Assembly (NCBI RefSeq): GCF_016904945.1
Contig: NZ_JADIKF010000039.1
Coordinates: 1,084,447-1,148,446 of the forward strand
From: Dyella mobilis
GTDB lineage: Bacteria; Pseudomonadota; Gammaproteobacteria; Xanthomonadales; Rhodanobacteraceae
DNA length: 64,000 nt
Direction of reading: 5' to 3'
The notes beneath the pieces are model-generated. The model saw nothing but the letters and a program-made list of their open reading frames with translations, did not search any database and was not told the origin of the DNA. Shown here piece after piece: positions 57,238 to 64,000 of this stretch (position 1 is its first letter; every line of letters begins with the position of its first letter). The translations under genes were made by a program, and so were the position numbers.

Positions 57238-57436
57238 ACCGAGCGTGTCCGTGTGATGGGGTCATTTGGCGTACTGCGTGGGAACGGTATGTCGGTTTCG
57301 GCACGTTGCGTAGGAACGGCGTGCCGCCTTTTTCGAAGGTGCAATGGGGCATGCAAATATGCCTTGGCGCTGTGCGGCAACACGGATGAAGGAGCATCGC
57401 GCAAATACGTTTGGTTTATACATCCCGGTTGAGAGA

Positions 57437-57886
57437 TCACGGCGACGGCGTTGTGAACTCCGCTGGCCATCCGGGTAATTTCTCAAAATGATCCACGTGA
57501 TCCACTACCAGCATGCCGTGTTCGCCCGCATTGGGATCGAACTTTCCAGATGCACCCTCGACCCGGAACAATCGAAGACTCGAACCGATGGAGCGAGGCG
57601 TGATAGCCGCCTCGAACTGCCCCACGTGGGAGCTGGGGCTGAGGTCATCAGCGAAACGGAATGCCACGCGTTGGCCGCGGCAATGGGCGTCCAAAAACAC
57701 GACGCCATGGCGAGGATCGCGCGCGGCGATTGCTGACAAGTTCATCACCACGAGGGCGTTCCGGGGCGCTTTTGCCAACTGGCACACCGATGTCTGAATC
57801 GATGTCGGTGGTGTTCCTGCGTTTGCGGAGGCACCGATTGCCAAGAGGCAGATTCCAAGCCAAAGCGAACGCTTCACCATTTGCAT
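57437..57886 (-). CDS. Short exported protein of unknown function
   Basis: The 149-aa product has a clear signal peptide (VKRSLWLGICLLAIGASANA). The mature part contains a cysteine pair in VCQLAKAP and DAHCRGQ, beta-strand-like segments RVAFRFADDL and RLFRVEGASG, and a C-terminal VVDHVDHFEKLPG. No family is recognised. It is one of several short exported minus-strand proteins in this accessory region. Confidence 0.6.
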   Translation of the reverse strand: MQMVKRSLWLGICLLAIGASANAGTPPTSIQTSVCQLAKAPRNALVVMNLSAIAARDPRHGVVFLDAHCRGQRVAFRFADDLSPSSHVGQFEAAITPRSIGSSLRLFRVEGASGKFDPNAGEHGMLVVDHVDHFEKLPGWPAEFTTPSP

Positions 57887-58236
57887 GCGGTTCTACACTA
57901 AGCTTGCGTTGACCTGACAGTATTTTCGCTGATATCGGCGCGCGAGGGGGAAGAAAGTCGCCATAGTGGCGGCTTGTCAGGCCAAGCCCAGGAACAGGGG
58001 ATGTCCGTTGGCGCGGGGTATGGGTTGATGAGACGTCTATGTGGCTCAACGCCCGTGAACCCCTGCTTCACAATCCGCCTCACAACTTGGTTGGTAGCAA
58101 GAATCGGCTGCCCAGTCGTGCACTAAACTATGGCCGCCTTGACTTCACCAGGGTTTCACGCCAGAACCCGGATCGTCACCGCATTTAATCCAAGCATCAC
58201 ATATTCACGGGTTGTCCACTTGGGGGTGGAAGAGCG
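57887..58236. other. Intergenic region without recognised feature
   Basis: About 350 bases between the exported-protein gene and the MASE1 gene. Short frames exist on both strands, but none has a good ribosome site or composition. The divergent arrangement means it should hold both promoters; I could not identify them with confidence. Confidence 0.5.
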
Positions 58237-59826
58237 ATGCCGGAACTGCATTGGGGGGCGAAAACCAAGGACGGCTGGAAGCGCCTGGCGGCAGCGGCTG
58301 CCTATGGCCTCGGTGTATGGCTGATCGCCCACCTCAACGTGCCCCACTTTCTGTTGGTATGCGGACTTAACGTGTCCGTGTTGTTGTTGACGCCCTATCG
58401 CTACTGGCTGTTCCTGGCGATTGCGCAGTCGCTGTCTCAGCTTCCCGTGGCCATTGAATGCGCGTCCTCGTTTGGCATCGTGTGGTCATCGTTGATGTTG
58501 ATGCCGGGCAACGCGTTGATCGGTCCAGTCATCTATTACTTCCGCGAACACTCCCACTTGTTTGATCGCAGCGGACAAGTGCGCATCGGCAAGCTGCTGC
58601 TGTGTGCGTTGCTGGTGGCTCTCGTTCTCACCCTGTTCAATGAGGTGCAGATCGCCACCGTGGTGTATCCGGCTGGCGTCACGCCGATGCGCTATCACCA
58701 CCTGGCGGCGCAATGGATCCTGGGCAACTTCATTGGTGTGTTGTGCGTGGCGCCAGCGGTGTTGGCCGTGCGGCAGGCGGTTCGCGATAGGGGTTGGCGT
58801 TCGTTGTTGGCGGCCATCAGTGAAAGCCGTTCGACGTTGGAAAGCATTTGCTTCATCGTGCCGGTGCTGATGATTCTGATTTGGGCAGGCTTTGCCGAAC
58901 CTCATTTGCGTGAATTGGCCCAGGTGGCCATGTTTGTGCCGGTGGTCTGGCTGGCGCTCCGTCATGGGTGGCAAGGCGCGGCTCTGGGCGGTTCGATAGC
59001 CACGCTCTCGGTGGTGTGGCTGATGCCTGAGCACTACGACAATGCCACGATCCAGGCCGAAGTGATCGTGGCCTTCGCGATCTGCACCATGCTCCTTCTC
59101 GGAGGCCGCATTGAGGTGCTCGACCGTCGGGCGGAGCGGGAGCGCAAAGAGGTGCGCACGGCGTTGGCGCTGGCTCAGCGTCAGGTCCAGCTCGGGGAGA
59201 TGCAACTGCGTTCGACCGCCATGGCGCTCGAGCATGCGCGGGAAACCGTGCGGGCGGGTTACGCGATGATGATGGGGCGCCTGCGCCACTTGCAGCCGGC
59301 CGTTGACGATCGTGGCTATCAGAGTGCGGCCCTGGCAGCCCAAGACCAACTGCTGGGCATCTCGGAAAGTTTGCACCCCACGATCTATCGGGAACGAGGC
59401 TTGCCGGCCGCCCTGCGAGAAGGGGCGGTGGCCCGGATGTTGGATCATGCCGGCATTCGCTACTGGTGCGAACTGAAAGGTCCGTTGAGCCAGTTGTCTC
59501 CGGCGGTTCACCTGGCCCTTTATCGGATGGTGTGCGAATCCATCGTGCTCGGGTGCAGCCAACGTGACATCAGCGATGTATGCGTGCGTATTCGGTGCGG
59601 GGAGGTCGACGGACGGCGATGGGTGGTCGCGAGTGTTGTTTTCCGGGTCAACCCCGTGCGGCTGCCACACGTGAAGTGGGAGGATCTAGCGCCTCGATTG
59701 GTGCGGACGGCCACGGGTGGTGGCATCAAAACGCTGGAAGATCGGTCCGCGATTTTTGAAGGGCATGCCCGACAGCGAGACCTGACGGATGGGCGCCGCA
59801 TTGCGTGGTTGATGCGGGACATTTGA
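58237..59826 (+). CDS. MASE1-domain protein with degenerate histidine-kinase-like core
   Basis: The 529-aa protein has an N-terminal MASE1-type sensor with about eight helices (residues 15-285). A coiled-coil linker (RRAERERKEVRTALALAQRQ) and a NarX-like kinase region follow. The dimerisation helices are recognisable by LLGISESLHPTIYRERGLPAALREG. The phosphoacceptor motif is weak (LEHARE with no Asp after the His). The ATPase part has LYRMVCESIVLGC where an N-box asparagine is expected, and only ATGGGIKTLEDR for the glycine box. It is probably a sensor that lost kinase activity. No response regulator gene is adjacent. Confidence 0.7.
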   Translation: MPELHWGAKTKDGWKRLAAAAAYGLGVWLIAHLNVPHFLLVCGLNVSVLLLTPYRYWLFLAIAQSLSQLPVAIECASSFGIVWSSLMLMPGNALIGPVIYYFREHSHLFDRSGQVRIGKLLLCALLVALVLTLFNEVQIATVVYPAGVTPMRYHHLAAQWILGNFIGVLCVAPAVLAVRQAVRDRGWRSLLAAISESRSTLESICFIVPVLMILIWAGFAEPHLRELAQVAMFVPVVWLALRHGWQGAALGGSIATLSVVWLMPEHYDNATIQAEVIVAFAICTMLLLGGRIEVLDRRAERERKEVRTALALAQRQVQLGEMQLRSTAMALEHARETVRAGYAMMMGRLRHLQPAVDDRGYQSAALAAQDQLLGISESLHPTIYRERGLPAALREGAVARMLDHAGIRYWCELKGPLSQLSPAVHLALYRMVCESIVLGCSQRDISDVCVRIRCGEVDGRRWVVASVVFRVNPVRLPHVKWEDLAPRLVRTATGGGIKTLEDRSAIFEGHARQRDLTDGRRIAWLMRDI

Positions 59827-59828
59827 GG

Positions 59829-59860
59829 AAAAAGCCCAGCGGAATTGCTGGGCTTTTTCT
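59829..59860. terminator. Bidirectional rho-independent terminator
   Basis: The stem AAAAAGCCCAGC/GCTGGGCTTTTT has a 6-base loop and ends in T runs on both strands. It lies between the convergent MASE1 gene and the small exported gene. Confidence 0.93.
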
Positions 59861-59868
59861 TGGTGCCT

Positions 59869-60327
59869 TTACTGAACCTGCTTGACGGCGTGACTGCCGC
59901 AAGACGCCGGGTCGCTGCAAATGTCTGAGGTCACCAACGCAGTGGTGCCGTCGCTCATGGGTGTCGCAGTGACAGCCGTTGTGCCGTCGTTATAGACCGT
60001 GGTCGGTGAGGCGGCCGGAACCGCTGTGCTGCTCGTCGTGGCCGATTGTTGCGGCGTGGAGACCTGCAAGGCGTTCCCCATTGGCAGGACGATGTATTGG
60101 CCGCCGGCGGTGCCGATGGCCCCCAGGACCGTTCCGTTCGAACTGTTGACTTGGATAAACCGCACACCATTCTGCACAAACGCATAGACGTGGTAGTGCG
60201 GGGAGCGGCTCAGATCGGTGGCATTTGGCCACTGTTGGCCCAGGCCGGTAGCAGGTGCACCTGCCCACGCAGCTCCGGAAAGACCAAGCACGAGACCGAC
60301 CGTCACCACTGCGCGTGACATCTTCAT
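59869..60327 (-). CDS. Short exported protein of unknown function
   Basis: The 152-aa product has a signal peptide (SRAVVTVGLVLGLSGAAWA). The mature part is Ser/Thr/Ala-rich with a beta-type block HVYAFVQNGVRFIQVNSSNG and a C-terminal cysteine pair (DICSDPASCGS). A run of TTVYNDGTTAVTATPMSDGTT looks like low-complexity stalk sequence. No family is recognised. It converges on the MASE1 gene at the shared terminator. Confidence 0.6.
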   Translation of the reverse strand: MKMSRAVVTVGLVLGLSGAAWAGAPATGLGQQWPNATDLSRSPHYHVYAFVQNGVRFIQVNSSNGTVLGAIGTAGGQYIVLPMGNALQVSTPQQSATTSSTAVPAASPTTVYNDGTTAVTATPMSDGTTALVTSDICSDPASCGSHAVKQVQ

Positions 60328-61022
60328 ATCAATATCCCCTTTTCATAGATGATGGATGCCCGCTCCACGCAAGGAAGCGGGCAATCTAGCATCTGCCCCC
60401 GCCAAAAATTGGTGAGTGCAGCGCCGAGATTCAGCAGCGCAGGGGGTGTGTGACGAAGATGTGAAGGCGGCTCGGTAGCCTTTCGATGGATCGATGGCGG
60501 AACAACGGGGTCCGGAACAACGGGGTTGTGTCGCCTTATTTTTGACCAGATCAAAATAACCGTGTCATGGAGCTTCTTTTCCGCCAGCCATGCGAGCAGC
60601 AGGTTTGGTTGATCAAAAGTAAGTCAACCTGACCCGGTTACTGACCCCGGTTATTGACCCGCTTGGGTGTGTAAGCAACCGCCGCGCCCAGGTCATCGCA
60701 CTGGCGGTGGCCTCAGGCGACAAGAAGGACTGGCCCGACTTGCATTTCCCCAGCTCATCGCTGAGCTGCTGGCGGATCGACGCACTCGTCCGCTGGTGTT
60801 TGGGGTAAACAAGTTCCGTGCACGCCTGGTGCTCTATCATACCTTCCACGACCTGGCGTTGATGAGATGAACGAGCTGGGCAGAAGCCTCCCGGCGCTGC
60901 CGAATGCAAAAGCAGGCGTATAGGGAGCTGCATGCTGCGGTGACGGGCTTTCTCAGAGCGGAAGCGGTGACCGCTGCGCATGCTGCATGTCGGAGATTGT
61001 TTGGACATAGCGAGGGGTAGGG
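60328..61022. other. Long gap with repeat copy A and no convincing gene
   Basis: Nearly 700 bases. The middle holds repeat copy A. A plus-strand stretch after it (about 60670-60810) reads as coding-like text (NRRAQVIALAVASGDKKDWP) but ends soon, so it may be a gene remnant. The rest shows nothing definite. Confidence 0.5.
60514..60655 (+). repeat. Dispersed repeat, copy A
   Basis: Runs from GGAACAACGGGG through TTTTTGACCAGATCAAAAT, CCGTGTCATGGAGCTTCTTT and GTCAACCTGACCCGGTTA. Most of its length is shared with copy B at 62296-62447 and its first part with copy C at 63403-63454. All three are in the same orientation. It ends in a short direct repeat, TGACCCGGTTA-CTGACCCCGGTTA. Confidence 0.85.
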
Positions 61023-61289
61023 ATGAAGCGACAAAAAGGGGAAATCGCCTTCGTTGTAATTGGTGTGATCGTAATTCTCGGCCTTGCATTTTTTGCCTGG
61101 TCAACGTTCAAGCATACCTATGCTGGCAACCAGCCTGAATGCGTTCAACAGATTGTAAGCAGTACAAGTGCGGCGCCATCAATTCCGCCAGCCTGCCACG
61201 AAAAGGGGACGGAACTTGTCGCAAACGAGGCCAATCAGCTAGGACAGAAAGCAAAACCAGCACCTGCAAGCACCTCTGCTCATAAGTAG
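61023..61289 (+). CDS. Small single-span membrane protein
   Basis: The 88-aa protein has a basic start MKRQKGE, one membrane helix (FVVIGVIVILGLAFFAWSTF) and an outside part with two cysteines (PECVQQ, PACHEKG) ending in a Lys/Ala/Pro-rich tail. A GAGGGGTAGGG ribosome site precedes the ATG directly. No family is recognised. Confidence 0.6.
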   Translation: MKRQKGEIAFVVIGVIVILGLAFFAWSTFKHTYAGNQPECVQQIVSSTSAAPSIPPACHEKGTELVANEANQLGQKAKPAPASTSAHK

Positions 61290-61551
61290 CGCATTTGTGC
61301 CGCAAGTGCGCGCACGCGCGGCGCACATTTGACACGGGACCGATTGGCGCCCTTATCAGGGCGTTTTTCGACGCTAACACTCGAACGTGGTACCGCTTCA
61401 TCGAGCGCGTCAAGCGCGGAGGCGGCGCTGACAACCCGTGCGCGACAATGCCGCGCCAGCGGCGGACGTGCGCTTGCTGGATAAAGCACCACTAGGCGCC
61501 GATGTGCATGTGATCGAGGTCTGACCGCCGCGACCACCACTACGCAAATAG

Positions 61552-61578
61552 AAAGGCCCACGCAATGCGGGCCTTTTT
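61552..61578. terminator. Rho-independent terminator
   Basis: The stem AAAGGCCC/GGGCCTTT is followed by TTTTT on the plus strand. On the minus strand it lies just past the stop of the 129-aa exported protein, with TTTC following the stem. It could serve both directions. Confidence 0.8.
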
Positions 61579-61600
61579 GCTCATGGTGTAGGTGCCGTGG

Positions 61601-61990
61601 TCACTTCGCGTCGATCATGTCGACGGCGACCGATCCAAACTGCACCCATAGCGGCGTAGACCGGCCCGGCACGATCAGTTCGGTCAACATCGTGTCCGGC
61701 GGTGCATCGCCCTCATATCCGTGTCCAACGGTAACGACGGTACCCGCGAGGATGGCCGCACACTCACCACGGGCGACCGTGGCGTCGACAAACTTCTCCA
61801 TCTGCGCCTGATCGCCGGAGTTCATGACCTTGATTGATAGCTCAGTGGTGGCCGTCGTGGTGCAGCCGGCAACGTTGCTGCTTAGCTTGATCTGATGATG
61901 CGCTACCTTGTTGGCAGCGTGCGTGGCGGTTGATGCGATGGCGACCAGCGCGGCGGTGGCAAGGATGATGGTGGTGGTGCAGTGATTCAT
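61601..61990 (-). CDS. Short exported protein of unknown function
   Basis: The 129-aa product has a signal peptide (TTIILATAALVAIASTATHA). The mature part has two cysteines (AGCTTT, GECAAI), TTELSIKVMNSGDQAQMEKFVDATVARG, and a C-terminal PLWVQFGSVAVDMIDAK. No family is recognised. It has its own AGGGG ribosome site and is bounded by terminators on both sides, so it is a separate transcription unit. Confidence 0.6.
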   Translation of the reverse strand: MNHCTTTIILATAALVAIASTATHAANKVAHHQIKLSSNVAGCTTTATTELSIKVMNSGDQAQMEKFVDATVARGECAAILAGTVVTVGHGYEGDAPPDTMLTELIVPGRSTPLWVQFGSVAVDMIDAK

Positions 61991-62016
61991 GTGTTGGGTC
62001 CCCTGTTCCCGGTGGC

Positions 62017-62056
62017 AAAAAAAACGCCAGCGTACCGGGTGAGCGGCAGGCTGGCG
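62017..62056 (-). terminator. Rho-independent terminator on the minus strand
   Basis: CGCCAGC (62056-62050 on the minus strand) pairs with GCTGGCG (62031-62025), followed by eight T residues. It ends transcripts coming from the minus-strand gene fragments upstream. Confidence 0.85.
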
Positions 62057-62115
62057 AGGGTGAAAGTCGTGGTTATGCGCTGACGGCCTTGTTCATTTTG
62101 GTGGTGCTGGGGCCG

Positions 62116-62295
62116 CTACTGGCAGGAGGCGGGTTCTGCTCTCCGCTGTTGCTGATACCGGGCGAGCATGTGCCGAATCTCCGCCTTGGTAAATAGGTCG
62201 GATTCATGTGGTCGCGTGTAGGTGATCAATGGCCCACTACCGCCATTTGCGAGGTGCTGCTTGTTGAGCTGGTCTGCCTCGGCAAGGATGGCATC
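62116..62295 (-). pseudogene. 5'-truncated gene fragment next to repeat copy B
   Basis: A minus-strand frame of 59 codons reads DAILAEADQLNKQHLANGGS and goes on to TYTRPHESDLFTKAEIRHML before its stop. It looks like the tail of a soluble protein. No start or ribosome site precedes it; its upstream end meets repeat copy B, where the frame closes. Another frame at the end also looks coding, ending in KMNKAVSA, so an indel is possible. Family unknown. Confidence 0.45.
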
Positions 62296-62447
62296 GGAAC
62301 AACTGGGTTATTTTTGACGAACAAGGGGGTCATGTTGCCTTATTTTTAACCAGATCAATATAACCGTGTCATGGAGCTTCTTTTTCGCCAGCCACACGAG
62401 CAAGCAGATTCGGCTGATCAAAAATAGGTCAACCTGACCCGGTTATT
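62296..62447 (+). repeat. Dispersed repeat, copy B
   Basis: Second copy of the repeat at 60514-60655: shared blocks GGAACAAC, GTTGCCTTATTTTT, CCAGATCAA, CCGTGTCATGGAGCTTCTTT, TGATCAAAA and GTCAACCTGACCCGGTTA, in the same order and orientation. It contains an extra GGGTTATTTTTGACGAACAAG block near its left end. It cuts into the fragment at 62116-62295 on one side and meets the small frame at 62443-62576 on the other. Confidence 0.85.
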
Positions 62448-62576
62448 CCGCAACGGCATTGTAAAACGTCGTGTATTCTTGCTGAGCCGCCTGCTGCGCT
62501 TGGGTGGAGTTCCCGCCGCATCCAGCATGCTAGCCTGAAGCGTCGTCAACGCTTGCTGCAAGGTCAAGGTCGTCAT
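62443..62576 (-). pseudogene. Small gene, probably frameshifted
   Basis: An ATG two bases after the stop of the 266-aa gene begins MTTLTLQQALTTLQASMLDA. In the frame shifted by one at the GGCGGGAACTCC run, the reading NSTQAQQAAQQEYTTFYNAV continues to a stop at 62443. Together they would give a helical protein of about 44 aa. The unshifted frame instead runs on into repeat B. Close coupling to the upstream gene suggests an operon partner. Confidence 0.4.
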
Positions 62577-62577
62577 T

Positions 62578-63378
62578 TCATGATCTTCCTAGAGTGGACG
62601 CTCGTTGAATTCGTGCTTGCGGCTCGGAAAATTCCAGACCACTTAGACAGCTTTGCCCTATGGGAACTCCAAGCATCGACTGCCTTCCTGCAGGAAGGGA
62701 CCATTGAAAACCTAACGTTGCGCTGCCCGCCCCACTGGATTGGTAAGGCATGTAATTGGGAATATTCATGTTCGACTGATGAGTTCCGCCAGGTGATTGG
62801 TCCCACACAGGTTGAACGGCCTTCCAGTCATCGGCTTTGATCAAAGCCTCGACATGTTCCGCAGGTATGCAGGTAGCCTTTGAAGGGAACCAAGCTATAT
62901 CCAAGTCGTACTTAAAATTGCCGCCTTCCCGGGTTTTACTTTCTCCCGTATACACCACCTTGGATCCGTCAAGACAATGCGACTTGACATAGACGTATTT
63001 AATGTTTTTGTCATCGCCGTTCTTTCCCATGCTTTCGGAGTGGGTATCGTCCACGCATTTGAGTCTGCGCATTATCATCGCATCAACTTCGTCATATGAA
63101 ATTTGGCCCTGATGTTTTCTTGGTAAATTAATTAGCGCATTTAGAAAATCATCCGAGAGTTGCTGAGAATTCACGCCAGCACTCTGCGCCTGCGCATATA
63201 CAGCGGCGCCACATCCGAGATAGATGGAGCTTGCAAAAATCATGAAAACCAACACGTTGCGGCGATTGCCTTCCAACCGCTTTTGACGCCCCAAAGCCCT
63301 TTGGCTCGACTTCTTTAACGTCACCAAGAGAATTCGGCAGGCTTGTCGCAGCACATTCCTATCGGTCGGCAAGTTCAT
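62578..63378 (-). CDS. 266-aa membrane-anchored or exported protein, unknown function
   Basis: The start at 63378 has a strong AAAGGAGCTC ribosome site. A long basic leader (residues 1-42, many Arg/Lys) precedes a hydrophobic segment VLVFMIFASSIYLGCGAAVYA, suggesting a signal anchor. The outside part has cysteines in RRLKCVDD, SHCLDGSK and ATCIPAEH, and a strand-rich centre KYVYVKSHCLDGSKVVYTGE. It is clearly more A/T-rich than the core genes, a sign of transfer. It follows the deaminase-toxin remnant on the same strand, the usual place for an immunity gene, but no immunity family is recognised. Confidence 0.65.
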   Translation of the reverse strand: MNLPTDRNVLRQACRILLVTLKKSSQRALGRQKRLEGNRRNVLVFMIFASSIYLGCGAAVYAQAQSAGVNSQQLSDDFLNALINLPRKHQGQISYDEVDAMIMRRLKCVDDTHSESMGKNGDDKNIKYVYVKSHCLDGSKVVYTGESKTREGGNFKYDLDIAWFPSKATCIPAEHVEALIKADDWKAVQPVWDQSPGGTHQSNMNIPNYMPYQSSGAGSATLGFQWSLPAGRQSMLGVPIGQSCLSGLEFSEPQARIQRASTLGRS

Positions 63379-63402
63379 TGCACTAGAGCTCCTTTGGCAT
63401 TA

Positions 63403-63454
63403 GGAACAACGGGGTCGTGTTGCCTTATTTTTGACCAGATCAAAATGACCGTGA
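63403..63454 (+). repeat. Dispersed repeat, copy C (partial)
   Basis: Holds only the first part of the repeat: GGAACAACGGGGTCGTGTTG, then CCTTATTTTTGACCAGATCA and AAATGACCGTG. It lies between the deaminase remnant and the 266-aa gene. Confidence 0.85.
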
Positions 63455-63467
63455 CAGTAGGCAACCA

Positions 63468-63881
63468 TCACGCGAGCGCTTTCACCGCATCGTAGTCCAC
63501 ACCGCAAAGGCTTAGCAGGTCCCGGACGTTCAATGACGCCCCCCACTCGGTGGAGCCCATGGGAGTCGAGCTCCACGTTGTTCCGGCGGCCAATTCAAAG
63601 CCAAGATCCTTCAAAACTTTCGAGCATTTTTTGCAGCAGGGTCTGGACGGGCACGAGACAGACTTGGGTGTTTCATCATGCTGCAGAAGTGCTGCGCAGT
63701 ATCGGATGGATGCCTTCGTTGTCTCGCGATCGCCCGGGTTTGCCTCGATGAATCGGTGAAGCGCATCCATTTCCGCATGACCATTTCCTCGACCCGTAGA
63801 TCCAGGGTAGGACGTACCGTTGATGCGTAACGTTGCTTGACAGCTTTGGCCTCGCTTGGCATTTTTATCGATTGGCGGTCT
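63468..63881 (-). pseudogene. C-terminal remnant of a toxin deaminase, 5' end cut by an IS
   Basis: A 137-codon frame, closed upstream by a stop at 63882-63884 beside the IS end, has the zinc-deaminase signature. TSYPGSTGRGNGHAEMDAL supplies the HAE motif and CPSRPCCKKCSKVLKDLGF supplies PCxxC. This fits the bacterial toxin-type deaminase families found at C-termini of polymorphic toxins, which modify nucleic acid bases. The core motifs are intact. The delivery N-terminus is missing, separated or destroyed by the IS30-type insertion. An internal ATG at 63770 gives only 100 aa and would lack HAE. Confidence 0.75.
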
Positions 63882-63884
63882 CTA

Positions 63885-64000
63885 GACTCAAGTGCAACAC
63901 CCCCAACCGAGGTGCTGCATGGCGAGGAATTACAGTCATCTAAGTGCCGAAGAGCGCGGCGCGATCATGGTGGGCAAAGCACGTGGGGAGAGTGCCCGGC
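63885..64000 (+). mobile_element. Left end of an IS30-family insertion sequence
   Basis: The element probably begins near 63885 with GACTCAAGTGCAACA, a sequence of the type seen at IS30-family ends. It contains the transposase start and runs off the right edge. Its exact border and target duplication cannot be fixed without the right end. Confidence 0.6.
63919..64000 (+). CDS. IS30-family transposase (N-terminal fragment)
   Basis: The ATG at 63919 begins MARNYSHLSAEERGAIMVGK, close to the helix-turn-helix N-terminus of IS30 transposases (typically ...YTHLSLEERR.I). Only 27 codons lie in the window. It is divergent from the deaminase remnant. Confidence 0.75.
   Translation, partial: MARNYSHLSAEERGAIMVGKARGESAR

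Noticed and set aside
57241..57330. Hairpin GGCACG/CGTGCC followed by CCTTTTT as a terminator
   Set aside because: Stem of only six pairs with a 14-base loop; too weak to call.
60613..61104. Minus-strand 163-codon frame
   Set aside because: Overlaps repeat copy A and the better-supported 88-aa gene, has basic low-complexity composition and no ribosome site.
62553..62840. Plus-strand 95-codon frame
   Set aside because: Antisense to the 266-aa gene, which has a strong ribosome site and an anchor segment.
60514..63454. Repeats considered as integron attC sites
   Set aside because: No GTTRRRY/RYYYAAC core pair with the required imperfect palindrome was found, and cassette genes are on both strands with their own terminators.

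Overview
The window is a high-GC gammaproteobacterial chromosome segment. Gene content and order suggest the Xanthomonadales, most likely Rhodanobacteraceae (Dyella/Rhodanobacter/Frateuria type). This is inferred from a TrpI-type LysR gene divergent from trpBA, a bTHX ribosomal protein, a fused GNAT-nitrilase, a Zur/MerC/CDF zinc block and HutF-type histidine catabolism. No rRNA, tRNA or CRISPR array was recognised.

1-5 kb: trpI (running off the left edge) diverges from trpB-trpA, followed by accD and its terminator. The convergent gap after accD holds a striking 162-bp tandem repeat (about 3.6 copies) packed with near-consensus DnaA-box nonamers. 5-17 kb: PAP2 phosphatase and glycosyltransferase, DUF4399 protein, gltX, a zinc block (zur, merC-like gene, CDF exporter), bTHX, hutI overlapping a ClC channel gene, the GNAT-nitrilase and hutF. 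17-31 kb: mostly metabolic and regulatory genes (three LysR-type or AraC/Ada-type regulators, aldo/keto reductase, alpha/beta hydrolase, MFS pump, nucleotide phosphodiesterase, Tat-exported carbonic anhydrase), a 268-bp MITE-like element at 26.3 kb, and an alkylation-repair pair (Ada-AlkA fusion plus ogt). 30-41 kb: a TPR-type membrane protein, a cytochrome b561/catalase-like pair, hutU, an amidohydrolase, a class A beta-lactamase-like protein, an AraC-GyrI regulator, a PEBP-family protein and an unusual M48 peptidase fused to a pilin-like tail. 41-53 kb: a probable copper-related operon (DUF2946-like protein, TonB receptor, PepSY protein), dbpA, panE-like reductase, FAD oxidase and a large secreted protein of unknown function. 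53-57 kb: a heme-oxygenase-like (HDO-type) enzyme behind a structured leader, and a PAS-GGDEF-EAL c-di-GMP protein.

57-64 kb is an accessory region. It has sparse small genes, several short secreted proteins all on the minus strand, a MASE1 protein with a degenerate kinase core, three copies of a dispersed repeat, gene fragments, and at the right edge an IS30-type transposase. That IS interrupts the 5' part of a gene whose surviving C-terminus has the HAE...PCxxC signature of a bacterial toxin deaminase. This truncated toxin, the 266-aa gene behind it in the usual immunity position, and the repeats that separate these units are the most promising undescribed material here.

Functional links: histidine degradation genes are scattered (hutI, hutF, hutU; no hutH or hutG seen). 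Zinc homeostasis genes sit together with a candidate Zur box. Copper-type genes and alkylation-repair genes form compact operons.
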